A DNA stretch of 5,389 bases from Nitrosomonas sp. UBA6494 (GTDB lineage: Bacteria; Pseudomonadota; Gammaproteobacteria; Burkholderiales; Nitrosomonadaceae). The stretch lies in assembly GCA_002435335.1 (NCBI GenBank), contig DJMI01000005.1:1-5389 (forward strand). Reading direction: 5' to 3'. Positions 1-5,389 of this stretch are shown one piece after another. The notes below the pieces were generated by a model, which did no database searches, was not told where the DNA came from, and saw only the letters and a program-made list of their open reading frames with translations. Each line of letters opens with the position of its first letter. The first letter of the stretch is position 1. A program made the position numbers and the translations under genes.

Positions 1-527
1 TGGCGATGGCGGGTGGTGCTTTTGCGGTGGCGCTGATGCCGTTACATCAAGGCGTTGCTTCTGGGTTGGAACAAATTGAGTTTCAGGTTAGTGCACACCA
101 CGGGATGCCTTTGCGTTCACTGGCTAAAGTTGCTTCAGGCGGCGAATTGTCGCGCATCAGTTTGGCGATTCAAGTCATTACCAGCAAAATAGGTGCGGTT
201 CCAACACTAATTTTTGACGAGGTCGACGTCGGTATTGGCGGAAAAGTTGCCGAAATCGTAGGACAATTATTGAAGAAACTTGGTCGGGAGCGGCAAGTTT
301 TATGTATAACGCATTTGCCGCAAGTAGCCGCGTCCGGTGATCATCACTGGCAAGTGACCAAATCCGGTGGCGAAAATACAGATCTACCGGTTTGCAGTAA
401 AATCGCAGCCTTGGATCAAGTGCAACGCGTCGAAGAAATCGCGCGCATGCTAGGCGGTATCAATATTACTGAAACTACGCGCCGACATGCTTTGGAAATG
501 TTGCGTAACGACGCGATTGTTGGTTAA
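1..527 (+). CDS. recN: DNA repair protein RecN, C-terminal fragment (5' end outside window)
   Basis: RecN is a cytoplasmic SMC-like ATPase that acts early in recombinational repair of double-strand breaks. Only about 174 codons are visible, roughly the last third of a protein usually near 550 residues. The frame is open to the left edge, so the ATG at position 6 is an internal Met and not the start. Numbering from that Met, the C-terminal half of the ATP-binding head is intact. The ABC signature SGGELSR is at residues 44-50, the Walker B and D-loop segment LIFDEVDVGIGG at 68-79, and the switch-histidine segment ITHLPQVAA at 101-109. The Walker A and coiled-coil parts must lie upstream of the window. 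The reading frame ends normally in TAA. The gene converges on the sulfotransferase gene, with only 46 nt between the two stop codons. Identification is secure; the wording of the motifs is most like betaproteobacterial RecN. Confidence 0.97.
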   Translation, partial: AMAGGAFAVALMPLHQGVASGLEQIEFQVSAHHGMPLRSLAKVASGGELSRISLAIQVITSKIGAVPTLIFDEVDVGIGGKVAEIVGQLLKKLGRERQVLCITHLPQVAASGDHHWQVTKSGGENTDLPVCSKIAALDQVQRVEEIARMLGGINITETTRRHALEMLRNDAIVG

Positions 528-537
528 ATTCGTATGC

Positions 538-566
538 GTTTAACGGGCTCCAACGGTCTGTTAAGT
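538..566. terminator. Possible weak bidirectional hairpin between convergent stops
   Basis: TTAAC (540-544) pairs with GTTAA (560-564) between the recN and sulfotransferase stop codons. The stem can be lengthened inward and outward only with several G-U pairs. The plus-strand side is followed by a poor T-rich stretch (GTTATT). The position suits a shared terminator for convergent genes, but the stem is weak and there is no clean T-tract, so this is a tentative call. Confidence 0.22.
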
Positions 567-573
567 TATTGCA

Positions 574-2226
574 TTATTCAACCAAATCAACCAATGGTTT
601 GATGTGGTTCTCGTAATTTTTCCAACGTTCTTTTGACGTTTGATAAATTTTTTGTCGTACTTGCCAATTGCTGGCCGTCTGTACCCTGCGCTCAGTTTTG
701 TGGAAATCGAGGCATTGTGCATCCCACGGTAATTCAAGAAATTCGATGATCTTACGACTCCAGCCTTCGAGATCTTCTGTCAGTTGCTCATAGTCTATTT
801 CTAACCAGCATTCCGGCGGCAAAGCTTGTCGCCAATGTGTCATAAGCCTTTTATATTCTTGGTAGTAGAATGCAAGATCTTCAAGATCGAAAGCATAACT
901 GTGCAGAGAACTGAAGTTCTGAAAATAAATCGAGAGGCAGGTATCGGTAGGGTTGCGTCTTACGTGGATAATTTTTCCGTTGGGAAACATACAATGGAAA
1001 AGCCCAAGCCAATGAAAATTGCCGGGCATTTTGTCGACAATACGTTTGGCATCGTGTGAGAACGAACGCAGATAATTTTCATATTCCAGGCTGTGTTTTT
1101 GCATAAATTCATCGCTTAATTGACCAAGCAGCACATCGTTTGGATGGTTACTTGCCAATAGATTAAGGAATATCAATTCACCTGCACCAAAAGCCTGCGG
1201 ATGAGAAGCTATTATCTGTTCTGTGAGCGATGTTCCGGAGCGTGGCATGCCGCACACCAACACGGGAAGCTTGGATTGATTCGCTTTTGTGGCAAAACAG
1301 CTTAGAAATTCGCCAGTATACGTGCGAATGAGGTTGTCTATATTTGACTTGTGGCTTGCGCGATCAAATCCATTGATATGCTGATGCTTCAATCGATTGG
1401 CATTGTGATAGGCTTCAAAAGCCAAATTATATTCCTTGGCGCGGTCGTAGTACTTGCCGAGAGCGAACAGCATGTCGACGGTGTTGTCTGGTGAAAGCTC
1501 CCGCGCTAAATATTGTTTCGCCGTTTGTAGCCACGAATGATCTACTTTGCCGGAGCTTAAATTAGCTTGCAGCACCCAAGCGCTGACATTGTTCGGGTCG
1601 TATTTAAGGGCGAGCTGTGTGGCTGCGTAAGCTTCGTCAAATTTTCCTAAATCAAACAGAGCATCAGCCAAACCAACATGAGCATCAACGTGATCAGGGT
1701 GCATCGATAATGCTTGTCGGTAGTATGTTATCGCTTCATGGTGTAACTTTTCTTTTTTTAGCAAATTTCCAAGATTGACGGCTGCTATGACCAACTTGGG
1801 ATCGTGTTTTAAGGCATCCTTGAAATGATCAATGGCTTTCTTTGGATCGAATGGCCTGATGATGGTGCCGAGATTATTGTGCGCCGGAGCAAAATCCGGT
1901 TTGATCGATAGTGCATTTTGATAGCATTGTATGGCATTGTCTTGTTGTCCAAGTGATTGCAGAATCAAGCCGAGATCAGTGAGGTAGACAGGATTGCTGC
2001 TATCCGATCGAATGGCGCAACTTAACAAATCGAATGCCAATTCGTTTTGTCCCGCACGGTGTGCTGCCATGGCAGAAATATAGAGCGCTTCGGGCTGATT
2101 GGGGTTTTTTTCTAAAACAGTTTCGCAAAGTTGCAGCGCTTCTTTGATTCGATTATGGATGAAGTAAGCTTTGGCTTGTCGCAATACCTTGGATACGTGA
2201 GCATCTTCTTGGATTGTCGCGTGCAT
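574..2226 (-). CDS. TPR-repeat sulfotransferase (PAPS-dependent, Sulfotransfer_3-like)
   Basis: A predicted cytoplasmic enzyme of 550 residues that should transfer sulfate from PAPS to an unknown acceptor. Residues ~13-281 form about six to seven TPR-like helical repeats, with typical alanines and the KPD/NPN/DPN turns; this is normally a protein-binding scaffold. The catalytic domain follows. The 5'-phosphosulfate loop GMPRSGTSL is at 326-334. GAGEL at 347-351 places Glu350 where tyrosylprotein sulfotransferases carry their catalytic base. The 3'-phosphate segment HVRRNPTDTCLS is at 421-432. A C-terminal TASNWQVRQ/W-K-Y block (~517-538) is typical of TPR-sulfotransferases. No signal peptide or membrane segment is seen. 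The ATG at 2226 is preceded by an in-frame stop four codons upstream and by no clear Shine-Dalgarno, so the start is reasonable but not proved. It lies 257 nt downstream of cysC on the same strand, and cysQ and cysC match its need for PAPS supply and PAP removal. The family call is firm; the acceptor (peptide, lipid or glycan) is open. Confidence 0.9.
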   Translation of the reverse strand: MHATIQEDAHVSKVLRQAKAYFIHNRIKEALQLCETVLEKNPNQPEALYISAMAAHRAGQNELAFDLLSCAIRSDSSNPVYLTDLGLILQSLGQQDNAIQCYQNALSIKPDFAPAHNNLGTIIRPFDPKKAIDHFKDALKHDPKLVIAAVNLGNLLKKEKLHHEAITYYRQALSMHPDHVDAHVGLADALFDLGKFDEAYAATQLALKYDPNNVSAWVLQANLSSGKVDHSWLQTAKQYLARELSPDNTVDMLFALGKYYDRAKEYNLAFEAYHNANRLKHQHINGFDRASHKSNIDNLIRTYTGEFLSCFATKANQSKLPVLVCGMPRSGTSLTEQIIASHPQAFGAGELIFLNLLASNHPNDVLLGQLSDEFMQKHSLEYENYLRSFSHDAKRIVDKMPGNFHWLGLFHCMFPNGKIIHVRRNPTDTCLSIYFQNFSSLHSYAFDLEDLAFYYQEYKRLMTHWRQALPPECWLEIDYEQLTEDLEGWSRKIIEFLELPWDAQCLDFHKTERRVQTASNWQVRQKIYQTSKERWKNYENHIKPLVDLVE

Positions 2227-2303
2227 GTGCGTATTTTATTGAATAAGAACTTATCAAATAAGATGAAAATTCGTGTTTCGTGAAAAACTGATTCATTTAC
2301 AAG

Positions 2304-2329
2304 AGCAAAAATATACAGTGATTTTTGCT
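2304..2329. repeat. Perfect 9-bp inverted repeat in the cysC to sulfotransferase gap
   Basis: AGCAAAAAT (2304-2312) and ATTTTTGCT (2321-2329) are exact inverted copies around an 8-nt loop. The repeat lies in the 257-nt gap (2227-2483), about 80-100 nt upstream of the sulfotransferase ATG. There is no following T-tract on the minus strand and the stem is AT-rich, so it is not a convincing terminator. It could be a 5'-leader hairpin, an mRNA processing or stability element, or a palindromic protein-binding site. In the rest of the gap I see no gene, no convincing promoter and no terminator after cysC. Confidence 0.4.
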
Positions 2330-2483
2330 GGCGAATCTAACTAATAAGCACGTTATTTCCTGCTAATTCCATCAGAGTTCTAACGGGATCTTAATTGCAG
2401 GCGAATAGAAATGATTTGTTGCGATGAGGGGTGATTGCGATACAGGCCGAATATTAACCTGATTTGTTTTTTTCAACTATGGT

Positions 2484-3119
2484 TTAATCGATCTTTCCTG
2501 TGTTCGAATTTGCGACAGGTAACAAAACGCCCCGCCTTTGTAACAACAGCAAAACTTGATCTACACATTCCGTCAATTCCAGTGTGCCTGTCATTACGGT
2601 TAGTTCCGGATTGGTCGGTGCTTCGTAGGGAGAGGATATGCCTGTAAAATCAGATATTAATCCTGCTCTTGCTTTTTTGTACAACCCTTTGACGTCACGT
2701 TGCTCACAAATTTCTATCGGTGTGTCGCAGTATATTTCAAAGAAATCGCCGTGCTGTAAAATATTTCTTACGCGTGAACGATCCGATTTGAAGGGGGAAA
2801 TGAAGGCGGTCAATACAATGATTCCGGCTTCGACAAAAAGCTTGGTCACTTCGCCAACGCGCCGGATATTTTCTATACGATCTTTAGGCGAAAAACCCAG
2901 ATCTCCGCATAATCCATGCCGAACATTGTCGCCGTCCAGTACAAAGGTACGGCAACCCGATTGATATAATTTTTGCTCTACCGCATGAGCCAGTGTCGAT
3001 TTTCCAGCACCGGACAATCCGGTAAACCATAACACCACACCTTTGTGGTTGTTGAGTTTTTGACGATGCTCGCGTGTCACCGTTGGATTGTGCCAAACGA
3101 CATTGGTTGATTTTGTCAT
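2484..3119 (-). CDS. cysC: Adenylylsulfate (APS) kinase CysC
   Basis: CysC catalyses ATP + APS -> ADP + PAPS in the cytoplasm, the second step of sulfate activation. The 211-residue length is normal for a stand-alone enzyme; no ATP-sulfurylase or CysN domain is fused. The visible motifs are all intact: P-loop GLSGAGKST (34-42), DGDNVRHGL (62-70) for APS/Mg binding, the FISPF segment (106-110) with the conserved serine at 108, and the lid segment from RDVKGLY (141-147) to SPYEAP (163-168). The N-terminal VVWHNPTVTREHR (7-19) is the usual CysC opening, which supports the ATG at 3119. That start is only 5 nt after the cysQ stop, so the pair is almost certainly co-transcribed and may be translationally coupled; no good Shine-Dalgarno is seen. 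cysD, cysN and reductase genes are not in the window, so APS must come from elsewhere in the genome. Confidence 0.96.
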   Translation of the reverse strand: MTKSTNVVWHNPTVTREHRQKLNNHKGVVLWFTGLSGAGKSTLAHAVEQKLYQSGCRTFVLDGDNVRHGLCGDLGFSPKDRIENIRRVGEVTKLFVEAGIIVLTAFISPFKSDRSRVRNILQHGDFFEIYCDTPIEICEQRDVKGLYKKARAGLISDFTGISSPYEAPTNPELTVMTGTLELTECVDQVLLLLQRRGVLLPVANSNTGKID

Positions 3120-3124
3120 GACAA

Positions 3125-3946
3125 TTATCGGGATTCGGATTTTAAAAACAGCTTGATTGTGTTCATCAGTAAATCACTATCGGTCGGTAATACGAAAAAT
3201 TCCGGATTATGCAGATCCGGTTTGTTATAGCTTAATTCATTGCCGACAGCATCGCATACACGTCCTCCTGCTGCAAGTACAATCGCATGTGCCGCTGCTG
3301 TGTCCCACTCCATTGTCGGGCCCAGTCTTGGGTAGAAATGTGCACTGCCTTCGGCGACTGCACATAATTTAAGCGAACTGCCCATGCTGATACATTCATG
3401 TGCGCCTAAATTTTCAAGCAGCAATTCAGTGCGGCGATCGGCATGAGATCGGCTTGCAACGATTCTGACCGTTTCATCGGATGATAATTTTTTAACGCTG
3501 ATTCGATTGGCTGGTTGATCTGTTTTTTTAATGAAAGCACCGGAATTCGTTGTGGCAAAATAACAAACGCGTTGAACGGGAACATAAACAACACCGAGAA
3601 CCGGTGTGCCACCTTCTATCAAGGCAATATTGACGGTAAATTCTCCATTACGCTTAATAAATTCTTTAGTGCCATCCAGTGGATCAACCAGCCAGAATTT
3701 GTTCCAATCTTTGCGCTGATCATAGGATATTTCGGCCGTTTCTTCAGTTAAGATCGGATAGTTTAACTGCAGAGCCATCAATCCCTCTTTAATAACACGA
3801 TCGGCTGCAAGATCGGCAAGTGTTAAAGGGGAATTATCAGCCTTGCTGCTCGTTTCGATATCGCTATTATTGTATATGTTAAGGATGGCATCACTGGCAT
3901 TTGATGCTACTTGTATTACCTTTTCAAGCAGTTTTACTTCTTGCAT
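3125..3946 (-). CDS. cysQ: 3'(2'),5'-bisphosphate nucleotidase CysQ (PAP phosphatase)
   Basis: A member of the inositol-monophosphatase-like, Mg-dependent and Li-sensitive phosphatase family. CysQ removes the 3'-phosphate of PAP (and can act on PAPS), giving AMP. This controls the PAPS pool and relieves PAP inhibition of sulfotransferases. The protein has 273 residues, slightly longer than the ~246 of E. coli CysQ. Metal-binding motifs are intact: LTEET (66-70), WLVDPLDGTKEF (85-96) with Asp88 and Asp91, and EWDTAAAHA (213-221) with Asp215. The DPLDGTKEF wording favours CysQ over plain inositol monophosphatase. Translation opens MQEVKLLEKVIQVA, and the first helix fits the family. There is no clear Shine-Dalgarno before the ATG. 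It is the upstream partner of cysC (5-nt gap) and lies 63 nt downstream of the pilin accessory gene, so read-through from that gene is possible. The neighbouring sulfotransferase supports a role in PAP clearance. Confidence 0.94.
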   Translation of the reverse strand: MQEVKLLEKVIQVASNASDAILNIYNNSDIETSSKADNSPLTLADLAADRVIKEGLMALQLNYPILTEETAEISYDQRKDWNKFWLVDPLDGTKEFIKRNGEFTVNIALIEGGTPVLGVVYVPVQRVCYFATTNSGAFIKKTDQPANRISVKKLSSDETVRIVASRSHADRRTELLLENLGAHECISMGSSLKLCAVAEGSAHFYPRLGPTMEWDTAAAHAIVLAAGGRVCDAVGNELSYNKPDLHNPEFFVLPTDSDLLMNTIKLFLKSESR

Positions 3947-4009
3947 AGATTTTATTTAACAAAGTGACCAATGAAGTTTGGGTGTATTTTATGAATAAGT
4001 TGAAGATTT

Positions 4010-4783
4010 TTACGATTTTTCTTTGTATGGAGCATTTATAGTACCTGCAACATCACCATCATTCGAAAAGATTAATACAACGTTATGATAGCGAGCAATG
4101 AGTGGCATGTAGACATAATCCTCTTTCTTTTTTTTGGATTTAAATAAGAAATTATCGAGTTCAGTTTTCATTTTTGCATTTGTGGTTATAATTTCATCAA
4201 TGTCTATTTTATAAGAGAATATTTTATCTTGATTTTCTTTAAATGGGCGATAAAGATGAAATTGTTCATACGGTGCTAATTTTTGTTCAGTGGTGATGGC
4301 TAATATTTCTTTGAGTTTTAAAAAATCATTAGGGCGATCTGCGTGAATTAATGCAGGTCTTGTTTTGCTAAATTGTTCCAGCTCATTTAGTGGAATACTA
4401 AGAGCTTCAAAGTGTTTTGCAGGTAGGGTATAGAATTCACCATCCCAATGAACGACTGCTACGGGTCTCTCGCTATGTACAGTATAAATTCCCCACACCA
4501 ATGCGATCGCCTGAATTAAGGCGATTAATCCTAGGTCAAAATGAATTTCTTTTTTTAATTTACTTGGATTATAGATAATCAGAGTTATAAATGGTCCTAA
4601 TATTAAATCAATGATTGCAATGATTCGAATGCCTTGCCATCCTCCGTCAGCAGTGAAATAAGGAGGTGGATACCATCTAAAAATTATTAAAAATGCAAGG
4701 ATTAGGAAAACTACGCTACTGATACAAAAGTGAATGCCTGAGGCTTTAAGCTTTGATTTAATTAAAGTAAAGTTAATCATCAT
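4010..4783 (-). CDS. Type IV pilin accessory membrane protein, TfpX/TfpZ family
   Basis: A 257-residue protein with three hydrophobic segments at about 16-37, 51-70 and 83-102. They are followed by a soluble C-terminal half rich in charged residues, which includes a KSKKKK run at 215-220. The conserved-looking motif between helices 1 and 2 (RWYPPPYFTADGG, 36-48), the IDLILGP segment (58-64) and the RPVAVVHWDGEF segment (106-117) match the family encoded just downstream of pilin genes (TfpX/TfpZ of Pseudomonas, FimB of Dichelobacter). Those proteins are inner-membrane helpers of pilin expression or assembly whose mechanism is poorly known. The gene follows the pilin on the same strand, separated by a strong terminator, which is the usual arrangement. 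The start has two tandem ATGs (4783 and 4780) and no clear Shine-Dalgarno. Base composition is low: two sampled 60-base rows have 20 and 22 G+C, against 29 in recN and 38 in the pilin. Family assignment is by recognition without a search. Confidence 0.82.
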   Translation of the reverse strand: MMINFTLIKSKLKASGIHFCISSVVFLILAFLIIFRWYPPPYFTADGGWQGIRIIAIIDLILGPFITLIIYNPSKLKKEIHFDLGLIALIQAIALVWGIYTVHSERPVAVVHWDGEFYTLPAKHFEALSIPLNELEQFSKTRPALIHADRPNDFLKLKEILAITTEQKLAPYEQFHLYRPFKENQDKIFSYKIDIDEIITTNAKMKTELDNFLFKSKKKKEDYVYMPLIARYHNVVLIFSNDGDVAGTINAPYKEKS

Positions 4784-4884
4784 TTATGCTAATTTTTACT
4801 TTAAGGATTATGATGTAGTGGGAAATTTGAGAAGTAAATATTTTTTCAAGTATTTAAAGTAAATTAATTAATATCGAGTAAGGT

Positions 4885-4922
4885 ATAAAAGTACAAACAC
4901 CCCAAGATGGGGTGTTTGTACT
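4885..4922 (-). terminator. Rho-independent terminator after the pilin gene
   Basis: GTACAAACACCCC (4891-4903) and GGGGTGTTTGTAC (4909-4921) form a perfect 13-bp stem around a 5-nt loop. One more A-T pair (4890/4922) is possible. On the minus strand the stem is followed directly by TTTTAT, and it begins 19-20 nt after the pilin stop. It should end most pilin transcripts and protect their 3' end, leaving the accessory gene to read-through or its own promoter. Nothing else is recognisable between here and the accessory gene start: 4784-4884 is very AT-rich. Confidence 0.92.
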
Positions 4923-4941
4923 GCATTTGATTGTGTTGCGT

Positions 4942-5389
4942 TTAGCAAAGTGCTCCGGCGGCACGAGTAGTACAGGTTCCGCTTTTAACCCAGATTATTG
5001 GAGAACCGATTGCAGCTGCGGTGCCAGTTAGAACGTAAGTTTCTCCAGCAAGTCCATTGCCATTTATTGCTGTCATCGTGAAATCAGCAGTCAGAGCACC
5101 ATTGTTGGCAACGACACCGGAACCGCCTGCTACCATGCTACCTGCGGCAGGGGCAGCCGTAACACCCGGTACTCCATTGAGTCCGTTAGTGCAGCTTGCT
5201 GCGGCGAGTGTGCCTTGTTCTTGGAAGCATAATTCTAATCCGATTTTGTAGGGAGCAGCAGCTGATACCACTTCACTATATCTGGCTTTCAAAGTGTAGT
5301 TTTGATAAGCAGGTACAGCCACTGCAGCCAAAATACCAATAATTGCTACAACGATCATTAATTCGATGAGGGTAAAACCTTTTTGTACT
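4942..5389 (-). CDS. Type IVa major-type pilin precursor (5' end outside window)
   Basis: The subunit of a type IV pilus: made as a prepilin, cleaved and N-methylated by the PilD peptidase at the inner membrane, then polymerised. The frame is open through the right edge. Ten codons upstream of the ATG at 5358 encode VQKG followed by FTLIEL, so the true start lies beyond position 5389 and 5358 is an internal Met at mature residue 7. The class III signal is textbook: G^F cleavage, Glu at mature +5, then the hydrophobic helix through AVPAYQNY. The mature protein is 144 residues. Cysteines at mature 50, 62, 135 and 144 suggest two disulfides (50-62 and 135-144). The latter would close the C-terminal loop ending in the last residue. 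The middle is rich in Ala, Gly and Val (mature ~65-125). The strong terminator downstream and the adjacent accessory gene suggest a PilA-like major pilin rather than a minor one; the gene name cannot be fixed from this fragment. Confidence 0.95.
   Translation of the reverse strand, partial: VQKGFTLIELMIVVAIIGILAAVAVPAYQNYTLKARYSEVVSAAAPYKIGLELCFQEQGTLAAASCTNGLNGVPGVTAAPAAGSMVAGGSGVVANNGALTADFTMTAINGNGLAGETYVLTGTAAAIGSPIIWVKSGTCTTRAAGALC

Noticed and set aside
826..1059. 77-residue plus-strand open frame
   Set aside because: It lies wholly inside the sulfotransferase catalytic domain on the opposite strand, has no family resemblance, and the sulfotransferase frame is clearly the coding one.
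2349..2384. 11-codon minus-strand open frame in the cysC to sulfotransferase gap
   Set aside because: Too short, without a ribosome binding site or any leader-peptide signature such as a run of one amino acid.
2445..2473. CAGG...CCTG short stem followed by a T-run on the plus strand
   Set aside because: The stem is only 4 bp with an 11-nt loop, and no plus-strand gene lies upstream for it to terminate.
2435..2964. Two plus-strand open frames (70 and 108 residues) across the cysC region
   Set aside because: They are antisense to cysC, whose motifs are intact; the translated sequences show no domain and look like shadows.
2884..3096. 70-residue minus-strand open frame within cysC
   Set aside because: It is an out-of-frame overlap inside a well-supported gene.
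3157..3751. Several 68-78 residue open frames on both strands inside cysQ
   Set aside because: All are nested in the cysQ frame and carry no recognisable motif.
4835..4863. Minus-strand promoter-like pair TTTACT (4858-4863) and TATTTA (4835-4840), 17-nt spacer, upstream of the accessory gene
   Set aside because: Position and spacing fit, but only 7 of 12 consensus bases match in a very AT-rich stretch where chance hits are common.
5057..5251. 64-residue plus-strand open frame opposite the pilin
   Set aside because: Its Ala/Pro/Thr-rich translation is the expected complement of the Ala/Gly-rich pilin middle.

Overview
The window looks like chromosomal DNA from a Gram-negative proteobacterium, most likely a betaproteobacterium. 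The RecN tail reads like the betaproteobacterial version of the protein, and a type IVa pilin sits beside a TfpX/TfpZ-type accessory gene. Sampled stretches have moderate to low GC. A Nitrosomonadaceae-type organism is my best guess from general resemblance only; no search was run.

Layout, left to right. (1) Positions 1-527, plus strand: the last third of recN (DNA repair ATPase), cut by the window edge. (2) Everything else lies on the minus strand and converges on recN. In transcription order, from the right edge, it runs: a type IV pilin cut at its 5' end (4942-5389); a strong Rho-independent terminator (4885-4922); a three-helix membrane protein of the TfpX/TfpZ pilin-accessory family (4010-4783); cysQ (3125-3946); cysC (2484-3119); a 257-nt gap with a small hairpin; and a TPR-sulfotransferase gene (574-2226).

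How the genes work together. CysC phosphorylates APS to PAPS, the universal sulfate donor. A sulfotransferase spends PAPS and releases PAP, and CysQ hydrolyses PAP, which would otherwise inhibit sulfotransferases. The window therefore holds donor synthesis, a transferase and by-product removal side by side, with no sulfite-forming reductase visible. This suggests a dedicated sulfation unit rather than ordinary cysteine biosynthesis. The acceptor is unknown. The sulfotransferase has N-terminal TPR repeats and a tyrosylprotein-sulfotransferase-like catalytic domain, so a peptide acceptor is possible but unproven. The pilin/accessory pair is a separate functional unit that happens to be co-directional.

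No rRNA, tRNA, CRISPR array, insertion sequence or phage gene was seen. No stretch longer than 300 bases lacks a gene.
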